Shown here in pieces: positions 1 to 9,129 of a DNA stretch of 64,000 bases (its first letter is position 1; each line of letters starts with the position of its first letter). Position numbers and translations under genes: made by a program. The notes beneath the pieces were generated by a model, which ran no database searches, had not been told where the DNA came from, and worked only from the letters and a program-made list of their open reading frames with translations. Origin of the DNA: Burkholderia paludis (lineage in GTDB: Bacteria; Pseudomonadota; Gammaproteobacteria; Burkholderiales; Burkholderiaceae); contig NZ_JPGL01000006.1 in NCBI RefSeq assembly GCF_000732615.1, forward strand, positions 186,001-250,000, in the 5' to 3' direction.

Positions 1-32
1 CTCGCAACTCTGATTCTCCCGAGGCAACCGAC

Positions 33-1385
33 ATGGATGAACTGGCATTGCTGGCCGACGCCGACCGGCGCGCGCATGCGTATCTCGCCGCGACTCACGA
101 GCGGCGCGCGTTTCCCGACGAGGCGGCGCTGGCCGGCCTTGCCGCGTTCGACGAACCGCTGCCCGACGCGGGCCGCCCGGCCGACGAGATGCTGCGCCTG
201 CTCGACGAGCGCGGCACGCCCGCAACCGTTGCGTCGAACGGCCCGAACTACTTCGGCTTCGTGATCGGGGCCGCGTTGCCGGCCGCGGCGGCGGCGGAGC
301 GGCTGATGCTCGCATGGGACCAGTGCGCGTCGTCGTACGCGAATTCGCCGGTTGCCGCGACGATCGAGCGTCAGGCCGCGCGCTGGGTCGTCGATGTGCT
401 TGGCTTGCCCGAAGGCAGCGCGGTCGGCTTCGGCACGAGCGCGACGGCCTGCACGCTCGTCGCGCTGGTGGCCGCGCGCCGCGCGCTGCTCGCCCGCAAG
501 GGCTGGGAAGTCGACGAGGACGGCCTGAGCGGCGCGCCCGAAGTGAAAGTCGTGATCTCGGAACTGGTGCACATCACGGTGAAGAAGGCGCTGCGCGTGC
601 TCGGCTTCGGGACGAAGCGCCTCGTCGTCGCGCCGGTCGACGCGCACGGCCGCATCGACCCGGCCCGGTTGCCGGCGCTCGACGACATGACGATCCTCTG
701 CGTGCAGGCCGGCGAGGTCAACACCGGGGAGTTCGATCCGTTCGCGGTCCTGATTCCCCGCGCGAAGGCGGCTGGCGCGTGGGTGCACGTCGATGGCGCG
801 TTCGGCCTGTGGGCGCGCGCATCGTCGAAGCGCGCGTTGACGGACGGCATCGACGGCGCGGACAGCTGGACGACCGACGGCCACAAGTGGCTCAACACGC
901 CCTACGACGGCGCCATGGTGATCTGCCGCGACGCGGACGCGCTCGCGACCGCGATGAACAGCGACGCCGTCTACCTGAGCGGCGCGCGGGACGCTCAGAA
1001 GAACCTGAACCTCGAGTTCTCGCGGCGCGCGCGCGGCATTCCGGTGTGGGCGGCGCTGCGCTCGCTCGGCCGCGCCGGCGTGGCCACGATGGTCGAGCGG
1101 CATTGCGCGCAGGCGACGCGGGTCGCGGACGGCCTGCGTGCGGCCGGCTACGACGTCGTGAATCGTGTCGTGCTGAACCAGGTGCTCGTGCGCGCCGGCA
1201 GCGACGACGCCACCGTCGCGATCCGCGAGGCCGCGCAGGCGTCGGGCGACGTGTGGTTCGGCGCGACGGTGTGGCAGGGCCGCCCGGCGTTCCGTATCAG
1301 CGTGTCGTCGTGGCGCACGGAAGAGGCGCACATCGACCGGCTCGTCGCGTTGCTGACGGAACTGCACGGCGTGCACGCGCGCTGA
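33..1385 (+). CDS. PLP-dependent group II amino-acid decarboxylase family protein
   Basis: A 450-residue cytosolic enzyme of the PLP-dependent decarboxylase (fold type I) family that includes glutamate, aromatic-amino-acid and diaminobutyrate decarboxylases. The Schiff-base lysine is K285 in TDGHKWLN, and the cofactor-binding aspartate lies in HVDGAFGLW about 30 residues earlier. The stretch HITVKKALRVLGFG (about 190-203) is the conserved active-site His region of the family. The length is normal and no residue is obviously missing. The ATG at 33 is preceded by GAGG at a good distance. The substrate cannot be named from sequence. A cupin gene follows 164 bp downstream on the same strand, so the two may share a transcript, but that is only inference. 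Confidence 0.85.
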   Translation: MDELALLADADRRAHAYLAATHERRAFPDEAALAGLAAFDEPLPDAGRPADEMLRLLDERGTPATVASNGPNYFGFVIGAALPAAAAAERLMLAWDQCASSYANSPVAATIERQAARWVVDVLGLPEGSAVGFGTSATACTLVALVAARRALLARKGWEVDEDGLSGAPEVKVVISELVHITVKKALRVLGFGTKRLVVAPVDAHGRIDPARLPALDDMTILCVQAGEVNTGEFDPFAVLIPRAKAAGAWVHVDGAFGLWARASSKRALTDGIDGADSWTTDGHKWLNTPYDGAMVICRDADALATAMNSDAVYLSGARDAQKNLNLEFSRRARGIPVWAALRSLGRAGVATMVERHCAQATRVADGLRAAGYDVVNRVVLNQVLVRAGSDDATVAIREAAQASGDVWFGATVWQGRPAFRISVSSWRTEEAHIDRLVALLTELHGVHAR

Positions 1386-1490
1386 GCGGCGGTGGGCGGG
1401 ACGGCGTCGCCGCGCGGCGCCGTCTCTCGTCGCGAGCGGAATTGGCGGACAATGTTCGTGCGCAGCCCCGCGCTGCGTCGCGCGACGTCG

Positions 1491-1516
1491 GCAACCCGCT
1501 TGCGGGGCCGGGTTGC
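1491..1516 (+). repeat. Hairpin in the decarboxylase-cupin gap
   Basis: GCAACCCG and CGGGTTGC form a perfect 8-bp stem with a 10-nt loop, 34 nt before the cupin ATG. No T-tract follows, so it is not a convincing intrinsic terminator. It could be an mRNA structure or an operator. Function unknown. Confidence 0.35.
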
Positions 1517-1549
1517 GTGTTCAATCGATACCAACCCGACGAGAGCCCC

Positions 1550-2017
1550 ATGTCGCCTACTCCCCCCCGGGAACTGCTGAAAGCCGCCGATATCGCGAAG
1601 ATGGAACCGACGCGCGCGGTGCATTCGCTTAATCCCAATGCCGTGCGCCTCAAAAGGCCGCTCGGCGACCTGACCGGCCTGACGCAATTCGGCGTCCATC
1701 TGCTCACGCTGATGCCCGGTCACGAATCGGCCGAGTATCACCGGCACCTGTACGAAGAAGAATGCGTGTACGTCCTGTCCGGCACCGGCGCGGTCACGAT
1801 CGGCGAATGCACGTACGACGTCGGGCCCGGCGACTTCCTCGGCTTTCCGCGCGGCGGCGAAGCGCATACGTTGCAGAATACCGGCGACGCGCCGCTCGAA
1901 CTGATCGTCATGGGCCAGCGTCTCGAACACGACGTGTGCGAATACCCGAGGCTCGGCAAGCGGCTTTATGTCGCCGGCGAACTCGAGGATTACGTCGACA
2001 TGCCGAAGCAGCCGTGA
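1550..2017 (+). CDS. Cupin domain protein
   Basis: A 155-residue single-domain beta-barrel protein of the cupin_2 type. The metal-site motifs are visible: AEYHRHLYEEECVYVLSG (first motif, His-x-His and Glu ligands) and the second motif around PRGGEAHTLQN. Family members include small isomerases, dioxygenases and sugar- or metabolite-binding proteins; the substrate is unknown here. The ATG at 1550 starts the conserved part. An in-frame upstream extension exists but runs through the end of the preceding gene and is not credible. The last residues (ELEDYVDMPKQP) look complete. Confidence 0.8.
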   Translation: MSPTPPRELLKAADIAKMEPTRAVHSLNPNAVRLKRPLGDLTGLTQFGVHLLTLMPGHESAEYHRHLYEEECVYVLSGTGAVTIGECTYDVGPGDFLGFPRGGEAHTLQNTGDAPLELIVMGQRLEHDVCEYPRLGKRLYVAGELEDYVDMPKQP

Positions 2018-2202
2018 CGTCTCGCGTCGTCGAGACGCGAGATGCCGGCACCGCGCCCGGCCGTCGCGGCGATCGTCGCACGCCGGGTTTTTCACTGCCG
2101 TCGCGCAGCGTGCGGCCGGCCGCCTCGATCGGGGCGATGCGATCCCGGCCGTGGCCGGCGTCGCGTTTATGATGCGGGAACACTACCGACAGGGTTTCCG
2201 AC

Positions 2203-3024
2203 ATGGACGCGCCGTTCCCGCCGAAGCATGCCCCGATTTCCGAAACCGGACCTGAAGCCGAAGCCGTCGCCGAGCCGCGCGCGGCGCGCCTGCACCGGCC
2301 TGTTGCGCTCGTCACCGGCTCGACGTCGGGGATCGGCGCGGCCGTTGCGCGACGCCTCGCGGCCGACGGCTATGCGGTGATCCTGCATTCCCGCAGCTCG
2401 GCGGAAGCCGGCCGCGCGATGGCGCGCGAACTCGGCGGGGCCTACGTGCAGGCCGATCTCGCCGACGATGCCGAACGCGTGCGGCTGATCCGCGACGCGC
2501 TCGCCGTGTACGGGCGGCTCGACGTGCTCGTCAACAATGCGGGGATCAGCCGCGTGATCCCGCACGATGATCTTGCCGCTGCGACGCCCGAGGTGTGGCG
2601 CGAGATGCACGAGGTCAACGTGATCGCGCCGTTCCGGCTCGTCGCCGAAGCGCAGCCCGCGCTGCTCGAGGCGGCGTCGCGCGGGCGGGCCGGGTGTGTC
2701 GTGAACGTCAGCTCGCACGCGGGCGTGCGGCCGAAGGGCGCGTCGATTCCGTACGCGGCGGCCAAGGCCGCGCTCAATCACACGACGCGGCTGCTGGCGC
2801 GCACGCTTGCGCCGGCGATTCGCGTCAATGCGGTCGCGCCGGGCCTGGTCGATACGCCGCTCACCGCCGACTGGACGGATGCGCAACGGCTCTGGCGCGA
2901 GCGCGCGCCGATGCGCCGCGCGGCGACGCCGGACGACATCGCGCAGACGGTCGCGATGCTCGTCGCGTCCGATTACGTGACGGGCGAGATCGTGATGCTC
3001 GACGGGGGATTGAACCTGACGTGA
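2203..3024 (+). CDS. Short-chain dehydrogenase/reductase (SDR)
   Basis: A classical SDR of 273 residues with a roughly 30-residue N-terminal extension before the Rossmann fold. The NAD(P)-binding motif TGSTSGIG, the structural NNAG, the catalytic Ser in NVSSHAG, and the YxxxK pair in YAAAKAAL are all present. The C-terminal half (VAPGLVDTPL, then GEIVMLDGGLNLT) is typical of FabG-like 3-oxoacyl reductases. It probably reduces a keto group or oxidises an alcohol with NAD(P)H, but the substrate is not predictable. It stands alone, convergent with the SurE gene downstream. Confidence 0.88.
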   Translation: MDAPFPPKHAPISETGPEAEAVAEPRAARLHRPVALVTGSTSGIGAAVARRLAADGYAVILHSRSSAEAGRAMARELGGAYVQADLADDAERVRLIRDALAVYGRLDVLVNNAGISRVIPHDDLAAATPEVWREMHEVNVIAPFRLVAEAQPALLEAASRGRAGCVVNVSSHAGVRPKGASIPYAAAKAALNHTTRLLARTLAPAIRVNAVAPGLVDTPLTADWTDAQRLWRERAPMRRAATPDDIAQTVAMLVASDYVTGEIVMLDGGLNLT

Positions 3025-3114
3025 TGCGGCGGTACGGCGCCGCGCCCGGGCGGCCGCGCGCCGGCGCCCCGCGCGCGACGACGGCCGTGCCCGTTCGCAG
3101 GCCGGGTGTCGCGC

Positions 3115-3894
3115 TCAGCCGAGGTTCGACCGCAGCCGCGCGAGCGCATGGTCGTGCGTGCGCTCGAACTTCAGCGGCGTGACCGTGACATACCCTTCGC
3201 CGAGCGCGACCGTTTCCGAATCGGGATCGTCCTCGCGCGGCGCGCGGGCGAGTTTCAGCCAGTGATAGTCGATCTCGCGCGGGTCGCGGCCCGACACGAT
3301 TTCGACGCCCTGCAACGTGCCGGCGCCCTGGTTCGTCACTTTCAGCCCGCGCACGTCCTGCGCGGGGCGGGCGGGGAAGTTCACGTTGAGGCACGCATCG
3401 TTGTCCCAGCCGGCGGCGGCGAGCCGGCGAACGACGTCCGGCGCGTGCGCGAGGGCCGTGCCCCACGGCACCGCGTGGCGATCGGTGAAGGCCTGGCTCA
3501 GCGCGATGGCCGGCACGCCGACCAGCATGCTCGTCATCGCGGCGCCGACCGTGCCGGAAAACACCGTCTCGGTGCCGAGGTTCGCGCCGCGATTCACGCC
3601 GGACAGCACGACGTCGGGCCGCGCGTCCTTCATCAGGTGGCTGACCGCGATCGCGACGCAATCGCCGGGCGTGCCGCGCACCGCGAAGCGGCGCTCGCCC
3701 TTGCGGTGTACGCGCAGCGGTGCGTGCAGGCTCAGCGAATGCGACGTGCCGCTCTGGTCTTCCGCCGGTGCGACGATCCACACTTCGCGCGCCAGTTGCG
3801 CGGCGACCTGTTCGAGCACATCGAGGCCGGGGGCGTCGAATCCGTCGTCGTTGGTGAGCAGGACACAGTCGAACAGCGGGCGGGTTTCTGGCAT
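3115..3894 (-). CDS. surE: SurE-family 5'/3'-nucleotidase (survival protein paralogue)
   Basis: 259 residues. The N-terminal LLTNDDG motif carries the metal-binding Asp pair of SurE nucleotidases, followed by SGTSHSLSLHAPL and the metal-binding Asn in VLSGVNRGANLG. The family is a divalent-metal-dependent phosphatase acting on nucleoside monophosphates and short polyphosphate. The start was placed at the ATG beginning MPETRPLFD because upstream codons lack conservation and AGGA lies just before it. It is not next to pcm, nlpD or rpoS, the usual partners of the housekeeping surE, so this is probably a second copy. Confidence 0.87.
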   Translation of the reverse strand: MPETRPLFDCVLLTNDDGFDAPGLDVLEQVAAQLAREVWIVAPAEDQSGTSHSLSLHAPLRVHRKGERRFAVRGTPGDCVAIAVSHLMKDARPDVVLSGVNRGANLGTETVFSGTVGAAMTSMLVGVPAIALSQAFTDRHAVPWGTALAHAPDVVRRLAAAGWDNDACLNVNFPARPAQDVRGLKVTNQGAGTLQGVEIVSGRDPREIDYHWLKLARAPREDDPDSETVALGEGYVTVTPLKFERTHDHALARLRSNLG

Positions 3895-4010
3895 CGGGAC
3901 GATCCTCGCGGAGATGGATGGGCAATGCGCGGGGCGTGCAGCCACGCGCAAGCCACAAGGCTAGCACTCCCGCGCATGAGTCGTCGTGTCGCGCGGGCGG
4001 CGCGGACGTG

Positions 4011-4035
4011 AAAACGGGCGCATCGCGCGCCCGTT
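4011..4035 (-). terminator. Candidate terminator after azlCD
   Basis: On the minus strand AACGGGCGC pairs with GCGCCCGTT (9 bp, 5-nt loop) and is followed by TTTT. It lies about 40 nt past the azlD stop, in the right orientation to end the azlCD message. The T-run is short. Confidence 0.5.
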
Positions 4036-4075
4036 CGCCGGTGGCCGCGCCGCGCATGCGGCGGGTCGGAGCCGT

Positions 4076-4384
4076 TCAGCCGAGCAGGTGCCGCAGCAGG
4101 CCGGCCGACGCGACGCCGACGATGACGGTCGGCAGGATCGACAGGCGCGTCGCCGCGATCAGCGTGACGGCCAGCGCGAGCAGGTCGGCCGGGCGCGTCG
4201 ACACGAAGGCCGGCGCGATCACCGAGATCAGCACGCAGCCGGGCACGTTTTCCATCACCGAGGCCATCCGCGGGCTCAGCGTGCGGTTGCGCAGCAGCAC
4301 GTAGCCGAGGATGCGCGACAGGTAGGTCGTCGACGCCATCAGCACGATCGTCGCGACGGTGCTGAAATCCGGAAGCTCAGGCAT
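4076..4384 (-). CDS. azlD: Branched-chain amino acid exporter small subunit AzlD
   Basis: A 102-residue integral membrane protein with about three hydrophobic helices and the conserved TYLSRILGY near residue 20. It forms the small partner of AzlC in the AzlCD (YgaZH-type) exporter of branched-chain amino acids and analogues. Its start overlaps the azlC stop by 8 bp, so it is translationally coupled to the upstream gene. No unusual features. Confidence 0.88.
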   Translation of the reverse strand: MPELPDFSTVATIVLMASTTYLSRILGYVLLRNRTLSPRMASVMENVPGCVLISVIAPAFVSTRPADLLALAVTLIAATRLSILPTVIVGVASAGLLRHLLG

Positions 4385-5111
4385 CGCGCGGTTCCCACAG
4401 CAGCGCGGCGATCAGCCCCGCGCAGGCCCCGGCCGCGACGTACCACGCGCCGGGCACGGCGAGGTGCGTGGCGGCCGCGACGACGAGGCTCACGAACCAC
4501 GGGCGGCTCGCGCGCATCCCTTTCCACATCCCGCGCAGCAGTACCAGAAACACGGCCGTGAACGCCATGTCGAAGCCGTATTGCTCGACGTCGCCGATCG
4601 TCGGGCCGACCGCCGCGCCGAGCGTGGTCATCGAGATCCACGTCAGGTAGAGCCCCACGCAGATGCCCGCGTAGTAGGGCACGCTGATGTGCGTGGCCGA
4701 GCGCGCGCGCGCATCGGCGAGCGACATCGCCCAGCTCTCGTCGCACATGAAGAACAGCGCGAACAACGCGCGGCGGCGCGGCAGGCGCCGGATATACGGC
4801 TCGAAGGCGGCGCCCATCAGGATGTGGCGCGAATTGACGAGGAACGACATCGCGACGATCAGCGCGACATGCGGCGGCGACGTCCACAGATGGATCGCCG
4901 CGAATTCGGAACCGCCGCCGAAGTTCATGCCGGTCATCATCGGCACCTCGAACAGGCTCAGCCCCTTTTGCGCGGCCTGCGCGCCCAGCACGAGCGCGAA
5001 CGGCACGAAACCCAGCATGACGGGCAGCGCCGCGCGCAATCCGCGACCCATCTCGGCGACATAGGCGGGCTTGTCGCGAAGCCCGGACGACGTTGAAACG
5101 CTACTGCTCAT
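4377..5111 (-). CDS. azlC: Branched-chain amino acid exporter large subunit AzlC
   Basis: A 244-residue inner-membrane protein of the AzlC/YgaZ family. The family signature region FVPFALVLGAQAAQKGL is followed by the conserved small-residue stretch MMTGMNFGGGSEFAA. It begins with an ATG closely preceded by AAGGAGGAG. It forms an exporter with the overlapping azlD. A divergent Lrp/AsnC regulator starts 125 bp away, which suggests control by an amino acid signal through the shared intergenic region. Confidence 0.88.
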   Translation of the reverse strand: MSSSVSTSSGLRDKPAYVAEMGRGLRAALPVMLGFVPFALVLGAQAAQKGLSLFEVPMMTGMNFGGGSEFAAIHLWTSPPHVALIVAMSFLVNSRHILMGAAFEPYIRRLPRRRALFALFFMCDESWAMSLADARARSATHISVPYYAGICVGLYLTWISMTTLGAAVGPTIGDVEQYGFDMAFTAVFLVLLRGMWKGMRASRPWFVSLVVAAATHLAVPGAWYVAAGACAGLIAALLWEPRDA

Positions 5112-5187
5112 TACTCCTCCTTCGGGGGAGGAATTGTCTGCTTTTTTGACTCGAATCGGGTTGCGTTGTGTCCAGATTTTTCACAGA

Positions 5188-5238
5188 ATTTGGCATTGAA
5201 CGTGCAATACGTGAATTTTTTGGAATTGGATGCCAAAT
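5188..5238. promoter_or_regulatory. Inverted repeat in the azlC-lrp intergenic region
   Basis: ATTTGGCAT (5188-5196) and ATGCCAAAT (5230-5238) are perfect 9-bp inverted copies 33 bp apart; the second runs into the ATG of the Lrp-type gene. The AT-rich spacer and the position between divergent genes suit an autoregulatory Lrp-type operator. This is inferred from symmetry and position. Confidence 0.5.
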
Positions 5239-5695
5239 GAAACTTGATGCCATCGATCGCCGGATCCTGAACGCGCTGCAGCGCGACGGCCGCATGCAGA
5301 ACGTGGAGCTCGCGCAGGAGGTCGGGCTGTCGCCGTCGCCGTGCCTGCGGCGCGTGCGGCTTCTCGAGGAGGCCGGCGTGATCGAGAAATACGTGGCGGT
5401 GCTGAATCCCGCGAAGGTCGGCAAGGGGCTGACCATCTTCACGCGCGTGTGGCTGAAGGGGCAGGACGCGGAATCGGTGAACCGTTTCGCGGAGGCCGTC
5501 CAGCAGATGCCGGAAGTCGTCGAGTGCCACCTGATGGCCGGCGACTGCGATTTCCTGCTGCGCGTCGTCGCGGCCGACATCGACGACTACCGGCGCTTCC
5601 AGATGGAAACCCTCACGCGCATTCCCGGCGTGCTCAGCGTGAAGACCGACATCCCGATGCAGAAGGTCAAGCTCACGTCGGCGCTGCCGACTTGA
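5237..5695 (+). CDS. Lrp/AsnC family transcriptional regulator (azlCD-linked)
   Basis: 152 residues from the ATG at 5237 (KLDAIDRRILNALQRDGRM). The N-terminal winged HTH covers about residues 3-60, with LAQEVGLSPSPCLRRVRLLE as the recognition region. The C-terminal RAM (ligand-binding, oligomerisation) domain covers about 65-145, with VECHLMAGDCDFLLRVV. Members sense amino acids and bind AT-rich dyads. Divergence from azlCD makes that exporter the likely target. A longer in-frame start exists upstream, but it would run through the AT-rich operator region and lacks family similarity. Confidence 0.88.
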   Translation: MKLDAIDRRILNALQRDGRMQNVELAQEVGLSPSPCLRRVRLLEEAGVIEKYVAVLNPAKVGKGLTIFTRVWLKGQDAESVNRFAEAVQQMPEVVECHLMAGDCDFLLRVVAADIDDYRRFQMETLTRIPGVLSVKTDIPMQKVKLTSALPT

Positions 5696-5915
5696 CGCGG
5701 TGCGGGCGGGCGACGGCGCGTCGACGAACGGTCACGGCGCGGTGACAATCGCCGGATACACTGACGCATCACGCCGCATCGAACGGGCGGCCCGCGTGGC
5801 CGTGCGACGTTCGATGCGCAAGCAACTAACGGTCAATGCCGGCACGGTCGGGCGGGCGGCGCGGGGCGCCGGGCCGTGCATGGTTGCGAACGCGTTCCTT
5901 CTTGTCGGGCCCTTC

Positions 5916-6485
5916 ATGCAGCCAATCAACAACCCGTGGAATTCGCTGGAAATCGTCAAGCTCGTGCTGGGCGTACTGACGCCGTTGTCGGTCGCGTGCC
6001 TCGGCTGGCTCGTTGCACGCCGGCTGAAGCGGCTCGAACTCGTGCAATGGACCAACCAGCGGCTGATCGAGAAGCGGCTGGCGCTGTACGACGCGGTCGC
6101 GCCGCAGCTCAACGCGCTGCTGTGCTTCTACACGTGGATCGGCTACTGGAAGGACATTTCGCCCGACGACGCGATCCGGGCGAAGCGCGAGCTCGACCGC
6201 ACGTTCCACATCTACCGTTACCTGTTCGACGACGACGTGTACGACGCGTATCACACGTACATCCACGCACTGTTCGACGTGCATACGGGCCCGGGCCGCG
6301 ACGCGCGGATCCGCTCGCTGATCCAGGCGCCCGACGGCGATCGCAGCGTGCACGGTACGTATGAATGGAAGCCTGCTTGGTCCGATCGTTTCGCGACCGC
6401 GAATGTCGTGCCCAGGGACGATGTGCTGCGGTATTACACGCAACTGATGGAGCGGCTGCGCGTGGCGCTGGGCGCGACGCGCTGA
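5916..6485 (+). CDS. Membrane-anchored protein of unknown function
   Basis: About 189 residues. One N-terminal transmembrane helix (roughly residues 10-32, VKLVLGVLTPLSVACLGWLV) is followed by a positively charged RRLKRLE and a long helical cytoplasmic domain rich in aromatic residues (LLCFYTWIGYWKDISPDD, HIYRYLFDDDVYDAYHTYIH). I do not recognise a named family. The start is uncertain: ATG 5916 is used because the protein then begins just before the membrane helix; ATG 5880 is also in frame. The following gene is on the same strand but 240 bp away. Confidence 0.65.
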   Translation: MQPINNPWNSLEIVKLVLGVLTPLSVACLGWLVARRLKRLELVQWTNQRLIEKRLALYDAVAPQLNALLCFYTWIGYWKDISPDDAIRAKRELDRTFHIYRYLFDDDVYDAYHTYIHALFDVHTGPGRDARIRSLIQAPDGDRSVHGTYEWKPAWSDRFATANVVPRDDVLRYYTQLMERLRVALGATR

Positions 6486-6726
6486 GGGCCGCCGCATCGC
6501 ACCGCGCGCGTTGCGCCGGTATCGCATTTCGCCACCCGCCGGCACGGATATCCGCCCTCGCGCAAGAAGCGGATGCGGCGCGCGGCGGCTGCTGACATCC
6601 TCGCGCCATATCCACTTGCGCGAGGTCCGTATGGTTGTCGATTCCGGTTGCCGGCCGCTCATGATCCGCTCGCCCGGCGCGGGCCGGCGGAGTCGCTTCT
6701 CCGTCGCCTCATCCGAACCGCACGAC

Positions 6727-7332
6727 ATGCCGTTGCCGGTCGAGCCGCAGATCGGCGACATCGTGTTCATCCGCGTGACCGTGCGGCCGTTTCTCGAAGT
6801 GGCGAGCGCGACGCGCTCGTGGACGAATCACGTCGGGATCGTCGTCGGCGAGCGCGGCGGCGAGGTGCTCGTCGCGGAGAGCACGTTTCCGCTGTCGCGC
6901 GTCACGACGATGTCGCGCTTTCTCGCGCGCTCCGATCGCGGCGCGTGCGTGATCGCGCGCCTGAAGCAGCCGCTCGACGCCGCGCAGCGGCGCGAACTCG
7001 TCGACGCGGCGATGCGCCGGATCGGCGTGGTCTACGACACGGGGTTCAATCTCGCGTCGAGCCGGCAGTTCTGCTCGCGGTTCGTGCGCGAAGTCGTGCG
7101 CGACGCCACGCGGATCGCGCTCGGCGACGTCGAGACCTTCGACACGCTGCTGCGCCGCAATCCCGGCCATCCGCTCGGTTTCTGGAAGATCTGGTATTTC
7201 GGCCGGATTCCGTGGCGGCGCCGCACGGTTACGCCGGCGAGCCTGCTCGACAGCGACGCGTTGCATGTGGTGGCGGATACGCGCCAGTGCGTTGCGAGCC
7301 TATCCGCAGGCGTCGATCCGGGCCCGGCCTGA
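6727..7332 (+). CDS. YebB/YiiX-type permuted papain-like cysteine hydrolase
   Basis: 201 residues. The pattern IGDIVFIRV, then TNHVGIVVGERGGEVLVAES, then FCSRFVREV matches the permuted NlpC/P60 (YebB/YiiX-like) fold: His in NHVGI and Cys in QFCSRFV would form the catalytic pair. Such enzymes cleave amide or thioester bonds, but no substrate is established for this branch. No clear signal peptide is seen from this start. Upstream in-frame codons give a low-complexity Arg-rich leader and were not used. It is convergent with the LysE gene, 16 bp apart. Confidence 0.68.
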   Translation: MPLPVEPQIGDIVFIRVTVRPFLEVASATRSWTNHVGIVVGERGGEVLVAESTFPLSRVTTMSRFLARSDRGACVIARLKQPLDAAQRRELVDAAMRRIGVVYDTGFNLASSRQFCSRFVREVVRDATRIALGDVETFDTLLRRNPGHPLGFWKIWYFGRIPWRRRTVTPASLLDSDALHVVADTRQCVASLSAGVDPGPA

Positions 7333-7348
7333 CCCGGGCAAGCCGGGA

Positions 7349-7981
7349 CTACTGCCGCCCCGCCACCGCGAGCCGTGCCGCCAGCCCGACGAACACCGAC
7401 CCGAGCAGATACTGCGGCAGCTTCGACGGGCGGCGGCGCGCGCCGATCCGCTGGCTCAGCCGGCTCGCGGACAGAATCACGGCGCCGTTCACGACCAGCC
7501 CGATCAGGTTGAGCACCGTCGCGAGCACGAGGATCTGCACGGCGATCGAACCGTGCTCGGGCCGCACGAACTGCGGGAACAGCGCGAGCACGAACAGCGC
7601 CATCTTCGGGTTCAGCAGGTTGGTCGTGAGCCCCTGACGGAAGATCGTCGCGGTCGAGTGACGGCGCGGCGACGCGACCGGCGACAGCGCGGTCGCGTTC
7701 GAACGGAAGGTCTTCCACGCGAGATACAGCAGATAGGCGGCGCCCGCGAAGCGCACGGCGTCGTACGCGAGCGGCACCGCGACGAACAGCTGCGACAGCC
7801 CGAGCGCGGCGGCAAGCGCGTGGCAGTAGGTGCCGGCCTGGATGCCCGCAAGCGTCGCGAAGCCGGCGCGCCGGCCCTGGCTCACGCTGCGGGATGCGAT
7901 CAGCAGCATGTCGGGGCCCGGCGTGGCGGTGAGCGCGAGACACGCACCGGAGAACAGCGCGAGCGTGGAGAGATCGATCAT
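7349..7981 (-). CDS. LysE/RhtB family amino-acid exporter
   Basis: 210 residues with about six transmembrane helices. The family signature is at the N-terminus: ALFSGACLALTATPGPDML followed by GRRAGFATLAGIQAG. The family exports amino acids such as threonine, homoserine or lysine from the cytoplasm by proton exchange. The substrate cannot be assigned. The gene is monocistronic. It is the second predicted amino-acid exporter within 3 kb, after azlCD. Confidence 0.88.
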   Translation of the reverse strand: MIDLSTLALFSGACLALTATPGPDMLLIASRSVSQGRRAGFATLAGIQAGTYCHALAAALGLSQLFVAVPLAYDAVRFAGAAYLLYLAWKTFRSNATALSPVASPRRHSTATIFRQGLTTNLLNPKMALFVLALFPQFVRPEHGSIAVQILVLATVLNLIGLVVNGAVILSASRLSQRIGARRRPSKLPQYLLGSVFVGLAARLAVAGRQ

Positions 7982-8189
7982 GGCAGCCCTTTCGTCGCGG
8001 GGACGTAAAGGGTGGTCAGTTTAGGCGGGCGGGTGAGGCCGGTCAATCGGACGCAGGGACGAGGGCCGCGCATGCCGGCGAAGCGGATCGCCCGCCGCCG
8101 CGTGCCGCTTTCGGCGACATGGCGCGTCCCGAAACGAAATCGGCGTCACGTGCCGGAGGACGCGCACGGTTGCGCATGCGATAGCCGGC

Positions 8190-9059
8190 TCATGGCTTGC
8201 GACACGCGACCTGATAGTCGATCACTGTGTTCGCCGACGGCTTGTCCGGCTCGCCGCCCGCCGTCGTCACGCCGAGCACGCCGGCCGCGCTCCGGTAGCG
8301 CAGTGCGCAATAGCCCATGCCGGTGCCCGAGCACGCTTCGGCTTCGACGATGCCGTGCTTCGCGAGCGTCGCCGCGCCGTCGGTCGCGTTCGGCGGCTCG
8401 CGCGGGCGCAGCGGCTGCCAGCCGTGCGCGATCAGGATCCGGCGCGCCGCATCGAGCGGCTTGCCGTACACGTTGGGCACGACCGCACGGCCCTGGCAGT
8501 CGGTGCGAGTGTCGGCGACGCGGGTCAGGCGCAGGCCGTCACGCGTGGCGTGCAACTCGCCGGCGGGCGGCGCCGGCCCGTCGCCGCCCCAGATCAGCAG
8601 CGCACCGTTTTCCAGCCGGTCGGCCGAGCCGAGTTGCCAGCCCGCATGGCGTGCCGTATAGCCGAGCGCGACGAGCGTCGTGCCGTCGAACACGCCGAGG
8701 TTGCCGTTGCGCGTGAAACAGATCGCGCTCGTGCCGGCGCTGAAGCCGCTCGCAAACGTGACGACCGTGTAGCGGCCGAGCGGCGCCTCGGACGTCACGA
8801 GCCAGCCGCGTTTCTCGACTTCGCGGCTGGCGGCCGTGGTGGTCTTCGCGCGATATTGCGTGCAAAACGGGTCGAGCGCGCCGTGCTCCGGCGAGTGCGG
8901 CAGCACGCCGAGCGGCACCAGCGACGCACCGGCGATATCGGACGCGGTGTGCAGCGTCGCGGCGGATGCCGTCCCGCCGGACGCGGCGCCGACAACGGCC
9001 GCGATCGCGGCGACGGACGCGAGACGGCAGGCCGGCGAAAGCGCAATGTGGCGGGACAC
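8190..9059 (-). CDS. Secreted protein of unknown function with a PASTA-like segment
   Basis: About 289 residues from a GTG at 9059 with GGAG upstream; a TTG at 9125 is also in frame, but there is no in-frame ATG near the start. The N-terminus (SRHIALSPACRLASVAAIAAVVGAA) reads as a Sec signal peptide with an Ala-rich cleavage site. The mature part has several Cys residues (LDPFCTQYR, AICFTRNG, RTDCQGRA, EACSGTGMGYCALRY). VPNVYGKPLDAARRILIAHG looks like the first strand and helix of a PASTA domain, which binds peptidoglycan or beta-lactams. I cannot assign a function. It lies 70 bp downstream of the DUF2322 gene. Confidence 0.7.
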   Translation of the reverse strand: MSRHIALSPACRLASVAAIAAVVGAASGGTASAATLHTASDIAGASLVPLGVLPHSPEHGALDPFCTQYRAKTTTAASREVEKRGWLVTSEAPLGRYTVVTFASGFSAGTSAICFTRNGNLGVFDGTTLVALGYTARHAGWQLGSADRLENGALLIWGGDGPAPPAGELHATRDGLRLTRVADTRTDCQGRAVVPNVYGKPLDAARRILIAHGWQPLRPREPPNATDGAATLAKHGIVEAEACSGTGMGYCALRYRSAAGVLGVTTAGGEPDKPSANTVIDYQVACRKP

Positions 9060-9129
9060 GCGGGCAGTCTCCGGGGCAACGCCTCCGGACGGGAGGATTG
9101 CGGGGTGCCGTGTGCGTGCCGGCAACGGC

